From Citrobacter sp. RHB25-C09 (GTDB taxonomy: Bacteria > Pseudomonadota > Gammaproteobacteria > Enterobacterales > Enterobacteriaceae): a DNA stretch of 64,000 nucleotides. The translations under genes and the position numbers were made by a program. Shown piece by piece: positions 1 through 8,968 of the stretch (position 1 is the stretch's first letter; each line of letters begins with the position of its first letter). The DNA lies in the NCBI RefSeq assembly GCF_013836145.1, contig NZ_CP057483.1, positions 3,658,001 through 3,722,000 of the forward strand. The letters run 5' to 3'. The notes below the pieces were generated by a model. That model made no database searches. It was not told the DNA's origin and worked only from the letters and a program-made list of their open reading frames with translations.

Positions 1-968
1 GGATCTTCACCCGATTGATGCGCCTGTACCACTGTTTCGGCAAGGCTCATCACGTCACGCAGACCAAGGTTAAAGCCCTGCCCCGCGATGGGGTGCAGCG
101 TCTGGGCCGCATTGCCCACCAACACGGTTCGATGGCTAAATGCCTTTGCCGCTGTGGTCAGGGAAAGCGGGTAAACGCTACGCTTGCCCGCCTGGGTAAT
201 CCGTCCCAACCGCCAGCCAAACGCCGACTGGAGTTCATGGCAGAACCGTTCATCAGACCAGGCCAGGATTTCGTCTCGTTGCTCCAACGGATGACACCAC
301 ACCAACGAACAGCGGCCCTCAGTCATCGGCAGCATTGCCAGTGGCCCGTGCTGCGTAAAGCGCTCAAAGGCACGGCCACCATGGGGAACCGACGTGGTAA
401 CGTTGGCAATCACCGCCAGCTGATCATACGGTTCTTGTTGCCAGTCAACGCCGCAGGCCGTTGCCAGCGCTGAACGCGTTCCGTCTGCCGCCACCATCAC
501 GCGCCCATTGATAGTCAGGCCGCTTTCCAGCGTTACACTTACCTGCTCCTCGGTGCGCGCCACGTTAGCAACGCGATCCGGGCAGTGCAGCGTGACGCCC
601 GGCGCTTTGCGCAACAGCGCAAACAGGCGCAAACCCACGTCATGCAGTTCGACGACCTGCCCCAGAGCGGGGAGACGATAATCATCAGCATCGAGCGTCA
701 CAAAGCCCGCGTGGCCGCGATCGCTCACGTGTACCGTCTTAATGGCGGTGGCACAATCGGCAATCGTCTGCCACAGGCCGATGCGCGCCAGTTGTTGGCA
801 GGTGCCCGCCGCCAGCGCAATCGCCCTGGCATCAAAACCGGGATGACTGTCTGCCTCGGGGTTCGCCGCTTCAATCAGGTGAACGGGCAGCGTTCCCTGA
901 CTCAGTCGGGAAATGGCCAGCGCCAGCGTCGCGCCCACCATTCCGCCGCCAACAATGATTACGCTCAT
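1..968 (-). CDS. ubiH: 2-octaprenyl-6-methoxyphenol hydroxylase UbiH (3' end outside window)
   Basis: FAD-dependent monooxygenase of the class A flavoprotein family that hydroxylates a ring carbon during aerobic ubiquinone synthesis. About 322 codons are visible; the family is about 392 residues, so the C-terminus lies beyond base 1. The N-terminus has the dinucleotide-binding GGGMVG fold. Near the visible end is the second FAD motif, reading VGNAAQTLHPIAGQGFNLGL. The ATG at 968-966 overlaps the pepP stop by 4 bases (ATGA), so the two are translationally coupled, as in the E. coli ygfB-pepP-ubiH-ubiI operon. No frameshift is seen in the visible part. Confidence 0.95.
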   Translation of the reverse strand, partial: MSVIIVGGGMVGATLALAISRLSQGTLPVHLIEAANPEADSHPGFDARAIALAAGTCQQLARIGLWQTIADCATAIKTVHVSDRGHAGFVTLDADDYRLPALGQVVELHDVGLRLFALLRKAPGVTLHCPDRVANVARTEEQVSVTLESGLTINGRVMVAADGTRSALATACGVDWQQEPYDQLAVIANVTTSVPHGGRAFERFTQHGPLAMLPMTEGRCSLVWCHPLEQRDEILAWSDERFCHELQSAFGWRLGRITQAGKRSVYPLSLTTAAKAFSHRTVLVGNAAQTLHPIAGQGFNLGLRDVMSLAETVVQAHQSGED

Positions 969-2281
969 GACCGTCGCGCCGCTGCCATTAATGCTTCAAT
1001 TTCATTCGCCGTTTTGACGACGCCAGCGGTCAGGTTCTCATTACCGTCTTCGGTAATCAGGAGGTCGTCTTCGATACGGATCCCGATCCCTCGATACGCT
1101 TCCGGCACGTCGGCGTCTGGCGCAATGTACAGGCCAGGCTCAGCCGTAATAACCATTCCCGGCTCAAGAATACGCGAACGATCCTGTTGATATTCCCCGA
1201 CATCATGCACATCCAGACCCAGCCAATGGCTTAAGCCGTGCATAAAGAACGGACGATGCGCGTTATCCGCAATCAGTTGATCAACTTCACCCTGCAAAAT
1301 ACCCAGTCTTACCAGACCGGTGATCATAATTCGCACCACTTCACCGGTAACTTCCTGGATGGAAGTTCCAGGACGATACAGACGCAAGCAGGCGTCAAGC
1401 GATTCCAGTACGATGTCATAAATTTCGCGCTGCGCCGGAGAGAATTTGCCATTCACCGGGAATGTACGCGTGATGTCACCCGCGTAGCCTTTGTATTCAC
1501 AACCTGCATCGATGAGTACCAAATCGCCATCGCGCATCTCACATTCATTTTCGGTGTAATGGAGAATGCAGCCGTTTTCCCCGCTACCCACAATGGTGTT
1601 GTACGACGGGTAACGCGCGCCGTGACGATTAAATTCGTGATGAATTTCACCTTCAAGTTGGTATTCAAACATGCCAGGGCGGCATTTTTCCATGGCTCGG
1701 GTATGCGCCAGCGCGGTGATCTCTCCGGCGCGTCGCATCACCGCAATTTCCTCCGGTGACTTAATCAGACGCATTTCATGGACCATCGGTCGCCAGTCGG
1801 TCATGGTTGAAGGAGATTTCAGATTCTGACGTGAGCCTTTGCGCAGTTTTTCCAGCGCGGTAAAGACAATTTCATCCGCATAGGCATATTCGCCTTGCGC
1901 GTGGTACACCACATCAAGCCCGTTAAGTAACTGGAACAGCTGCTGATTGATTTCGCTGAAGGCCAGCGCACGATCGACGCCCAGTTTTTCCGGTGCGGCG
2001 TCTTGTCCAAGACGACGGCCAAACCAGATCTCAGCAGTCAAATCGCGAACACGGTTGAATAAGACACTGTGGTTGTGGGTGTCGTTACTTTTAATCAACA
2101 CCAGCACGGCTTCCGGTTCGTTAAAACCGGTGAAGTACCAGAAATCACTGTTCTGGCGATAGGGATATTCGCTATCCGCGCTGCGGGTAACTTCAGGCGC
2201 GGCGAAAATAAGCGCGGCGCTGCCAGGCTGCATTTGCGTAAGCAGTGCCTGGCGACGACGTTGATATTCCTGCGGTGTCAT
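965..2281 (-). CDS. pepP: Xaa-Pro aminopeptidase P (PepP)
   Basis: Cytosolic metallopeptidase that removes an N-terminal residue preceding proline. At 438 residues it is close to the 441 of E. coli PepP, and the difference lies in the first few residues. It has an N-terminal creatinase-like domain (about 1-170) and a C-terminal pita-bread domain. Dinuclear manganese ligands are present in the expected motifs: the two Asp around LIDAGCEYKGYAGDITRTF, the His in FMHGLSHWLGLD, and Glu residues in TAEPGLY and IRIEDD. It sits between ygfB (27-base gap upstream) and ubiH (4-base overlap), in one operon. Confidence 0.97.
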   Translation of the reverse strand: MTPQEYQRRRQALLTQMQPGSAALIFAAPEVTRSADSEYPYRQNSDFWYFTGFNEPEAVLVLIKSNDTHNHSVLFNRVRDLTAEIWFGRRLGQDAAPEKLGVDRALAFSEINQQLFQLLNGLDVVYHAQGEYAYADEIVFTALEKLRKGSRQNLKSPSTMTDWRPMVHEMRLIKSPEEIAVMRRAGEITALAHTRAMEKCRPGMFEYQLEGEIHHEFNRHGARYPSYNTIVGSGENGCILHYTENECEMRDGDLVLIDAGCEYKGYAGDITRTFPVNGKFSPAQREIYDIVLESLDACLRLYRPGTSIQEVTGEVVRIMITGLVRLGILQGEVDQLIADNAHRPFFMHGLSHWLGLDVHDVGEYQQDRSRILEPGMVITAEPGLYIAPDADVPEAYRGIGIRIEDDLLITEDGNENLTAGVVKTANEIEALMAAARRS

Positions 2282-2308
2282 GACGCGGCCTCCATTAGCG
2301 TTTTATTT

Positions 2309-2887
2309 TTAGTGTAGGGTTGGTTTACGCACTTCAGGCGCTGTCGGCTGCTGATGAGTAAACGTGTCGTGACACAATAGCGCAGCAACGCGAACATATT
2401 CGATGATTTCTTCGAGCGACATCTCCAGCTCTTCCTGATCTTCATCTTCGTCGTAGCCAAGCTGTGCGATGTTACGCAGATCGTCGATAGCTTCGCCGGT
2501 TTCACCGGTGACTTTATCGAGCTTAGGTTGGGAGACGCCAAGTCCCAGCAGGAAATGGTTAACCCAACCCGCCAGCGCGTCCGCGCGGTCAAAGACGCTG
2601 ACATCATCGCCTTCTGGCAGATAAAGCTGAAAAAGGAAACCGTCATCCTCCAGCGCGTCGCTGGTGGCAGAATGCATTTTACGCAGCGCCTGTGCCAGCT
2701 CGTGGCCGAATGCCAGCCCTTCATTCGTCAGGTCATGAAGCAGCGGCTGCCAGGAGCTGTCATTGTTGCCACCGCAAATCATCCCGCTGATCAAACCGTG
2801 CATTTCCGCCGGGGTCAACCCGGTACCTTGTTGGTTCAAATACTGGTTCATTTCGTTGTAACCAGGCATTTCGTTCTGTATAGACAT
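2309..2887 (-). CDS. ygfB: UPF0149 family protein YgfB
   Basis: Small acidic, mostly helical protein of the UPF0149/YgfB family. The biochemical role in enterobacteria is not established. The start is set at the ATG reading [13 protein letters not shown], giving 192 residues, the length of the E. coli protein; an ATG two codons upstream is less likely. The acidic stretch [17 protein letters not shown] near the C-terminus is typical. It is the first gene of the ygfB-pepP-ubiH operon and is divergent from zapA across a gap of about 165 bases that should hold both promoters. Confidence 0.93.
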   Translation of the reverse strand: MSIQNEMPGYNEMNQYLNQQGTGLTPAEMHGLISGMICGGNNDSSWQPLLHDLTNEGLAFGHELAQALRKMHSATSDALEDDGFLFQLYLPEGDDVSVFDRADALAGWVNHFLLGLGVSQPKLDKVTGETGEAIDDLRNIAQLGYDEDEDQEELEMSLEEIIEYVRVAALLCHDTFTHQQPTAPEVRKPTLH

Positions 2888-2987
2888 ACGCATTCGTCAT
2901 CAATGGGAGGATATTCATGATATGCTACCACTTTGGACCCTGGTGGACCAGAAAAGGGCTTGTATCTTGATACCAGGGTAGCTATAG

Positions 2988-3383
<396 letters not shown>

Positions 3384-3426
3384 CACTTTTCGGTTTACTA
3401 TGGTAGAGTGACCGTGAAGACAAAAA

Positions 3427-3610
3427 ATTCTCTGAGATGTTTGCAAGCGGGCCAGTCCCCTGAGCCGATATTTCATACCACAAGAATGTGGCGATCCATG
3501 GTTGGTGAGCATGCTCGGTCCGTCCGAGAAGCCTTAAAACTGTGACGACGCATTCACCTTGAACCAAGGGTTCAAGGGTTACAGCCTGCGGCGGCATCTC
3601 GGAGATTCTC
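3427..3610 (+). ncRNA. ssrS: 6S RNA
   Basis: Regulatory RNA that mimics an open promoter and sequesters sigma-70 RNA polymerase in stationary phase. The sequence from CTCTGAGATG to CGGAGATTC matches the E. coli RNA almost base for base as remembered. It includes the closing stem made by CTCTGAGAT and ATCTCGGAGA, the central bubble region GAGCCGATATTTC, and the AACCAAGGGTTCAAGGGTT segment. It lies between zapA and ygfA, its normal location, and is usually co-transcribed with ygfA. The exact 5' and 3' ends are estimated. Confidence 0.96.
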
Positions 3611-3629
3611 CTTCTACCTGGCGACAGCC

Positions 3630-4226
3630 ATGACTCAACTTTCTGAACTCCCTTTATCCCGACAAGACATTCGCCAGATGATCCGGCAACGTCGTCGTGC
3701 GCTCATGCCTTCTCAGCAAATCGAATTTGGTCAACATGCCGCAACACGCATGCTCGCTTATCCTCCCGTGGTAATGGCGCATACGGTCGCCGCGTTTCTG
3801 TCGTTTGATGGCGAGCTGGATACGCAACCGCTGATCGAGCAACTCTGGCGCGCAGGTAAGCGCGTGTATCTCCCGGTTTTGCATCCCTTCAGCCCCGGCA
3901 ATTTACTATTTCTGCATTATCACCCTCGAAGCGAACTGGTACTCAACCGCCTGAAAATTCAGGAACCGAGGCTGGATGTGCGCGATGTGTTGCCGCTTTC
4001 AGAACTGGATGTGCTAATCACTCCGCTGGTAGCGTTCGATGAATACGGTCAGCGTTTAGGCATGGGCGGTGGATTTTACGATCGTACATTGCAGAACTGG
4101 CAGCAGCACGGCCTGACACCGGTGGGATATGCCCATGACTGTCAGCGCGTTGAGAAGCTGCCGGTAGAGGAATGGGATATTCCGCTGCCCGCAGTGGTCA
4201 CGCCGTCAAAGGTGTGGGAGTGGTGA
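3630..4226 (+). CDS. ygfA: 5-formyltetrahydrofolate cyclo-ligase
   Basis: ATP-dependent enzyme (also called Fau) converting 5-formyl-THF to 5,10-methenyl-THF in folate salvage. Family motifs are visible: basic N-terminal helix IRQMIRQRRRAL, ATP-binding loop RLGMGGGFYDRTL, and VGYAHDCQ near the C-terminus. The frame allows 198 residues from 3630. The published E. coli form is 182 residues and begins at the internal Met equivalent to base 3678, so the start is uncertain between these two. It follows 6S RNA by about 20 bases, and the two are probably processed from one transcript. Confidence 0.93.
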   Translation: MTQLSELPLSRQDIRQMIRQRRRALMPSQQIEFGQHAATRMLAYPPVVMAHTVAAFLSFDGELDTQPLIEQLWRAGKRVYLPVLHPFSPGNLLFLHYHPRSELVLNRLKIQEPRLDVRDVLPLSELDVLITPLVAFDEYGQRLGMGGGFYDRTLQNWQQHGLTPVGYAHDCQRVEKLPVEEWDIPLPAVVTPSKVWEW

Positions 4227-4232
4227 AACAAA

Positions 4233-4309
4233 GCCGGGTGGCGACTACGCCTTACCCGGCCTACGGTTCGCAGGATTTGTAGGCCCGGTAAGCGTAGCGC
4301 CACCGGGCA
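4233..4309. repeat. REP/BIME pair between ygfA and serA
   Basis: Two imperfect palindromes face each other: GCCGGGTGGCG...CTTACCCGGC and GGCCCGGTAAGCG...CCACCGGGC. This is the enterobacterial REP consensus. They fill the gap between the convergent ygfA and serA genes. In E. coli K-12 this gap holds the sibC/ibsC antisense toxin locus, which is not seen here. Confidence 0.9.
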
Positions 4310-4319
4310 ATCATGCAGA

Positions 4320-5552
4320 TTAGTACAGCAGACGCGCGCGAATGGTGCCCGGAATGGCCTTCATCGCCTGTAGCGCTTTTTCTGCTACATCTTCGTCCGC
4401 TTCAATATCGATAACCACATAGCCCATCTGTGCCGACGTTTGCAGGTACTGTGCGGCAATGTTGACGCTCTGCTCAGCGAAAATCTGGTTCAACGCGGTC
4501 AGAACGCCCGGACGGTTTTCGTGGATATGCATCAAACGACGACCACCGTGCAGCGGCAGTGAAACTTCCGGGAAGTTAACCGCAGACAGCGTTGAACCGT
4601 TGTCGGAATACTTCACCAGTTTGCCTGCCACTTCCAGTCCGATGTTTTCCTGCGCTTCTTGGGTAGACCCTCCGATATGCGGCGTCAGGATCACGTTATC
4701 AAACTCACACAGCGGCGAAGTGAACGGATCGCTGTTGGTGGCTGGTTCGGTCGGGAATACGTCAATCGCCGCACCGGCTAAATGTTTACTCGCCAGTGCA
4801 TCACACAGCGCGGGAATATCAACCACCGTGCCGCGAGCGGCGTTGATCAGCAGCGCTCCCGGTTTCATCAGGGAAATCTCTTTCGCGCCCATCATGTTTT
4901 TCGTCGAGGCATTTTCAGGAACGTGCAGGCTGACCACGTCGCTCATGTTGAGCAGGTCAGAAAGATGCTGAACCTGAGTGGCGTTCCCCAGCGGCAATTT
5001 GTTTTCGATATCGTAAAAATATACGTGCATCCCCAGGGATTCCGCCAGAATACCCAGCTGAGTACCGATATGACCGTAACCGATAATCCCCAGTTTTTTG
5101 CCACGCGCTTCATACGAGCCCGCCGCCAGTTTATTCCACACGCCACGGTGCGCTTTGGCGTTCGCTTCAGGGATGCCGCGCAGCAACAGCAGCAGTTCGC
5201 CAATCACCAGTTCCGCTACAGAGCGCGTATTGGAGAACGGGGCGTTAAAGACAGGAATACCGCGTTTTGCCGCCGCCGTCAGATCGACCTGATTGGTGCC
5301 GATACAGAAACAACCCACCGCGACCAGTTTTTCTGCCGCGTTGATGATCTCTTCAGTCAGATGAGTACGGGATCGCAGGCCAATGAAGTGGGCATCACGG
5401 ATAGACTCTTTCAACTGTTCAGCGTCCAGTGCCCCTTTGTGAAATTCGATGTTGGTATAACCTGCTGCACGAAGGCTATCCAGCGCCTTTTGATGCACGC
5501 CTTCAACCAGCAGAAATTTAATCTTGTCTTTCTCCAGCGATACCTTTGCCAT
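4320..5552 (-). CDS. serA: D-3-phosphoglycerate dehydrogenase SerA
   Basis: First committed step of serine synthesis: NAD-dependent oxidation of 3-phosphoglycerate to 3-phosphohydroxypyruvate. At 410 residues it has full family length. The start is the ATG of MAKVSLEKDKIKF; an in-frame extension upstream exists but is not part of the E. coli protein. Visible are the Rossmann motif GIIGYGHIGTQLG, the catalytic His in LTPHIGGST, and a C-terminal ACT domain (from about residue 340, HENRPGVLTALN) that binds serine for feedback inhibition. About 260 bases separate it from rpiA upstream, leaving room for its own promoters. Confidence 0.98.
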   Translation of the reverse strand: MAKVSLEKDKIKFLLVEGVHQKALDSLRAAGYTNIEFHKGALDAEQLKESIRDAHFIGLRSRTHLTEEIINAAEKLVAVGCFCIGTNQVDLTAAAKRGIPVFNAPFSNTRSVAELVIGELLLLLRGIPEANAKAHRGVWNKLAAGSYEARGKKLGIIGYGHIGTQLGILAESLGMHVYFYDIENKLPLGNATQVQHLSDLLNMSDVVSLHVPENASTKNMMGAKEISLMKPGALLINAARGTVVDIPALCDALASKHLAGAAIDVFPTEPATNSDPFTSPLCEFDNVILTPHIGGSTQEAQENIGLEVAGKLVKYSDNGSTLSAVNFPEVSLPLHGGRRLMHIHENRPGVLTALNQIFAEQSVNIAAQYLQTSAQMGYVVIDIEADEDVAEKALQAMKAIPGTIRARLLY

Positions 5553-5778
5553 TTCCCAACCCTGTTTTTTTGCATTCAATGTTGTGTGTGTGGATCTGCA
5601 TCCGCCATTCAACATATCAAAAAAAATTATTGCGGCAATATGAACGTTTGCGTCGCCATATTGAGGAATTATCATTCAATGGGAGTTTGTAGAGGAAAAT
5701 GCTGGAGATAAGGAATTCAACGGCCAGATCTGCAGGGCAAGTTTCTAAACGTGACACATGTCACCAAATTTGCCCTGC

Positions 5779-5811
5779 GAAAAATTTTTAACAGGGGACA
5801 AACGCCCCTGC
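5779..5811 (-). terminator. Rho-independent terminator of rpiA
   Basis: On the minus strand, just after the rpiA stop, CAGGGG and CCCCTG form a stem around a 7-base loop (5792-5797 with 5805-5810). A T-rich run follows, read from the A/T tract at 5780-5790. Confidence 0.75.
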
Positions 5812-5815
5812 CCAA

Positions 5816-6475
5816 TCATTTTACGATCGTTTTCACGCCGTCAGCGGTGCCGATTAACGCAACATCTGCGCCGCGGTTAGCAAACAGACCGACAGTGACC
5901 ACGCCCGGAATGGCATTAATGGCATTTTCCATAGCGATAGGGTCAAGGATTTCCATGCCGTGAACATCGAGGATCACGTTACCGTTGTCGGTCACGACGC
6001 CCTGACGATATTCCGGACGACCGCCCAGTTTCACTAACTGGCGAGCGACCGCGCTCCGCGCCATTGGGATCACTTCTACCGGTAGCGGGAAGTTGCCGAG
6101 AATAGCCACTTCCTTAGAGGCATCAGCGATACAGATAAATTTCTTCGCCACCGAGGCGATAATTTTTTCACGGGTCAACGCCGCGCCGCCGCCTTTAATC
6201 ATTTGCATGTGGCCGTTGATTTCATCGGCTCCGTCCACGTAAACGCCCAGGCTATCAACGTCGTTAAGATCAAACACAGGAATGCCGAGGCTTTTAAGTT
6301 TTTCGGTGGAAGCATCTGAGCTGGAAACGGCTCCTTCAATCTGGCCTTTCATGGTGCCCAGCGCATCAATAAAGTGTGCGGCGGTTGAACCTGTACCCAC
6401 ACCGACAATGGTGCCGGGTTGTACGTACTGAAGTGCCGCCCATCCTACTGCTTTTTTCAGTTCATCCTGCGTCAT
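5816..6475 (-). CDS. rpiA: Ribose-5-phosphate isomerase A
   Basis: Interconverts ribose-5-phosphate and ribulose-5-phosphate in the non-oxidative pentose phosphate pathway. It is 219 residues, identical in length to E. coli RpiA and near-identical in sequence. Characteristic segments are [13 protein letters not shown] (phosphate-binding loop), YVDGADEI and [11 protein letters not shown] (active-site Asp and Lys region). It is divergent from argP, with about 157 bases between start codons. The serA gene lies downstream on the same strand but behind a likely terminator. Confidence 0.98.
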   Translation of the reverse strand: MTQDELKKAVGWAALQYVQPGTIVGVGTGSTAAHFIDALGTMKGQIEGAVSSSDASTEKLKSLGIPVFDLNDVDSLGVYVDGADEINGHMQMIKGGGAALTREKIIASVAKKFICIADASKEVAILGNFPLPVEVIPMARSAVARQLVKLGGRPEYRQGVVTDNGNVILDVHGMEILDPIAMENAINAIPGVVTVGLFANRGADVALIGTADGVKTIVK

Positions 6476-6632
6476 GATCGTATCGCCTGTAGAGAAAAAA
6501 ATTCACGCGCATTATAGACCATTGCACGGAAAAATCTCCCCGCCCCGCTCGCATGCTGCGGATTTCATCTTTACCGAACCCAAATTTATGTCATAGTGCA
6601 GAACAAGCAAATTTCAGGAGTGCGTTATAGCA

Positions 6633-7526
6633 ATGAAACGTCCGGACTACAGAACACTACAGGCACTGGATGCGGTCATACGTGAACGTGGGTTTGAGCG
6701 CGCAGCACAAAAGCTGTGCATTACCCAATCTGCGGTTTCACAACGCATTAAACAGCTTGAAAATATGTTCGGACAACCGTTGCTGGTGCGAACCGTTCCA
6801 CCACGCCCTACCGAGCAGGGACAAAAGCTGCTGGCGCTGCTCCGTCAGGTAGAACTGCTGGAAGAGGAGTGGCTGGGCGATGAGCAAACCGGCTCCACGC
6901 CGCTGCTGCTGTCGCTGGCGGTCAACGCCGACAGTCTGGCAACCTGGCTGCTGCCCGCGCTCGCGCCGGTGCTGGCCGATTCCCCGATTCGTCTTAATTT
7001 ACAGGTTGAAGATGAAACGCGCACCCAGGAACGCCTGCGTCGCGGTGAAGTGGTGGGCGCGGTGAGTATTCAACATCAGGCGTTGCCAAGCTGCCTGGTG
7101 GATAAGCTCGGCGCACTCGATTATCTGTTTGTCGGTTCGAAGCCCTTTGCCGAACGCTACTTCCCGAACGGCGTAACCCGTTCCGCGCTGCTGAAAGCGC
7201 CGGCGGTGGCGTTTGACCATCTGGATGATATGCACCAGGCCTTTCTGCAGCAGAACTTCGATCTGCCGCCGGGCAGCGTGCCGTGCCATATCGTTAACTC
7301 GTCGGAAGCCTTTGTGCAGTTGGCGAGACAAGGCACCACCTGCTGTATGATCCCGCATCTGCAAATCGAAAAAGAGCTGGCGAGCGGCGAACTCATCGAC
7401 TTAACGCCAGGTCTTTTCCAGCGCCGGATGCTCTACTGGCACCGGTTTGCGCCGGAAAGCCGGATGATGCGCAACGTCACCGACGCACTGCTGGCCTACG
7501 GGCACAAGGTCCTGCGTCAGGACTGA
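6633..7526 (+). CDS. argP: LysR-type regulator ArgP (IciA)
   Basis: Lysine/arginine-responsive LysR-family transcription factor, known in E. coli to activate argO and other genes. At 297 residues it is full length. The N-terminal winged helix-turn-helix (about residues 5-60, [23 protein letters not shown]) is followed by a periplasmic-binding-like effector domain. The C-terminus (YGHKVLRQD) is intact. The last 10 bases overlap the 3' end of nadR on the other strand. In E. coli the neighbours on this side are yggE and argO, so this is a rearrangement boundary. Confidence 0.97.
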   Translation: MKRPDYRTLQALDAVIRERGFERAAQKLCITQSAVSQRIKQLENMFGQPLLVRTVPPRPTEQGQKLLALLRQVELLEEEWLGDEQTGSTPLLLSLAVNADSLATWLLPALAPVLADSPIRLNLQVEDETRTQERLRRGEVVGAVSIQHQALPSCLVDKLGALDYLFVGSKPFAERYFPNGVTRSALLKAPAVAFDHLDDMHQAFLQQNFDLPPGSVPCHIVNSSEAFVQLARQGTTCCMIPHLQIEKELASGELIDLTPGLFQRRMLYWHRFAPESRMMRNVTDALLAYGHKVLRQD

Positions 7527-8749
7527 TCGCCCATCATCGCTTTTACCAGTTCGACGCAGCGCAGAAAGCGAGCGTCGTAATCGGACTCTTCGACATGCAC
7601 GAAGTCAATGTTGTTTTCGTGCAGCATCTCCACCAGTAGCGTCTGAAACTCTTTGCGATCGACGGAGCTGCCCAGGCTTCTCATGCCGTCCGCCACCCAC
7701 GGGGTATTGTTCTCCAGCAGGATCACCAGGTCAAAGCGGTATTCGTCAATCAGCGCCTGCACGAACGGGTGTTCACGCCCTTCATACTTTTTACAGAAGG
7801 CCTGGGTAGTCACAAAATCGGTGTCGATAAAGGCAACTTTATTAGCGTACTTCACTGCAAAATCAATGTATTGCGCATGACCAAGAGCGATTTTATCGTA
7901 GTCAGAATACTGAAGCGCCATCTCGTCACCGCCCAGGTGAGAAAAGACATAATCGCGGCCGTATTCCCAGGCACTGGTGGTGTTAAAGATATTTGCCAGC
8001 TTATTCACCAGCGTCGACTTACCGCTGGATTCGCCGCCTAACACCGCCACGGTACGAACGAAGAACGGTTTCACTTCAGTCGGGATATATTCCCAGTAGC
8101 GGAACGGATTTTCGCGGATCTGCGCACCGCTGATGTTCATAAAGGTACGTTTAGGATCGACGAGCACTGTCTCAATACCCAAATGCTCAAGATACTGCGG
8201 CGCATCCGCCTCTTCAGAGGTGTAGATCCAGTTCGGCTGAATCCCCTTCTCCTCCATAAAGGTTTTGATCCCATTACTCCAGACGTCCCAGCCGTGCGGA
8301 TACGGCTCCATTCCCTCTTCATTGAAGGCATGGATGCGGATATTTTTCTGGTACTTAAACGTCTGGAGCAGCCAGCGCAATCGGTCCGGCACCGTCGGCT
8401 GTTGTGACATCGCACTGTCTTCAAACAGGGCGCGGTCACGGGTATCGTCATATCCCATAATGATATGCAGCTCGTCTACCTGGCTACAGGCGCGCTGGAT
8501 CAGATAGATATGCCCGGTGTGTAGCGGATAGAACTTACCGAACACCACGCCAATGTTTTTCTGCTGACGGGGGAACTCAAGCCCGAGAAAACGGTGCAGC
8601 GCCTCCAGTTTTTGTGCGCTGGGGCTTTTAATTTTGGCGTTGAGAAGCTGGCTGAGATAGCCCTTGGTCATGCCGCTGGCGTCCGCCACCTGTTGCAGCG
8701 TGCAACCTTTTTGCTTAATGGCGGTTTTGAGATAGTCAAACGATGACAC
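7517..8749 (-). CDS. nadR: NAD biosynthesis regulator / NMN adenylyltransferase / ribosylnicotinamide kinase NadR
   Basis: Trifunctional protein: repressor of NAD synthesis genes, weak NMN adenylyltransferase and nicotinamide riboside kinase. The start is a GTG at 8749-8747, preceded by AGGAGG with a 6-base spacer. This gives 410 residues as in E. coli and discards an 11-residue upstream extension. Domains in order: Cro-like helix-turn-helix (about 8-35, [21 protein letters not shown]); nucleotidyltransferase core with [10 protein letters not shown] (about 65-75); Walker A kinase motif GGESSGKST (about 235). It follows radA across a 219-base REP-filled gap and converges on argP. Confidence 0.96.
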   Translation of the reverse strand: MSSFDYLKTAIKQKGCTLQQVADASGMTKGYLSQLLNAKIKSPSAQKLEALHRFLGLEFPRQQKNIGVVFGKFYPLHTGHIYLIQRACSQVDELHIIMGYDDTRDRALFEDSAMSQQPTVPDRLRWLLQTFKYQKNIRIHAFNEEGMEPYPHGWDVWSNGIKTFMEEKGIQPNWIYTSEEADAPQYLEHLGIETVLVDPKRTFMNISGAQIRENPFRYWEYIPTEVKPFFVRTVAVLGGESSGKSTLVNKLANIFNTTSAWEYGRDYVFSHLGGDEMALQYSDYDKIALGHAQYIDFAVKYANKVAFIDTDFVTTQAFCKKYEGREHPFVQALIDEYRFDLVILLENNTPWVADGMRSLGSSVDRKEFQTLLVEMLHENNIDFVHVEESDYDARFLRCVELVKAMMGDQS

Positions 8750-8779
8750 AAGAGCCTCCTGCTGGAAAAAATCGCGTAA

Positions 8780-8940
8780 CACTGCCTGATGGCGCTTCGC
8801 TTATCAGGCCTACAGAGTGAAACAAATAATTACCCTATGGATTTCTGCTGGCAGTCACACTGCCTGATGGCGCTTCGCTTATCAGGCCTACCACAGCATC
8901 CTGTAGGCCGGATAAGACGCATCGCGTCGCCATCCGGCAA
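8780..8940. repeat. REP cluster between radA and nadR, including a direct duplication
   Basis: Two identical copies of a 34-base REP unit (8780-8813 and 8858-8891, reading CACTGCCTGATGGCGCTTCG then CTTATCAGGCCTAC) lie 78 bases apart. A third REP in opposite orientation follows (8902-8939, TGTAGGCCGGATAAGACGC). The block separates radA from nadR. Confidence 0.9.
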
Positions 8941-8968
8941 ATTATACAACATCAGTACATACAGGGGA

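Noticed and set aside
585..1190. Open frame of 201 codons across the ubiH-pepP border
   Set aside because: Antisense to two overlapping real genes; composition is that of a shadow frame.
4782..5711. Long open frame (309 codons) opposite serA
   Set aside because: It runs antisense to a full-length, highly conserved gene, its protein is rich in Arg, Gln and His with no recognisable domain, and it mirrors serA codon use.
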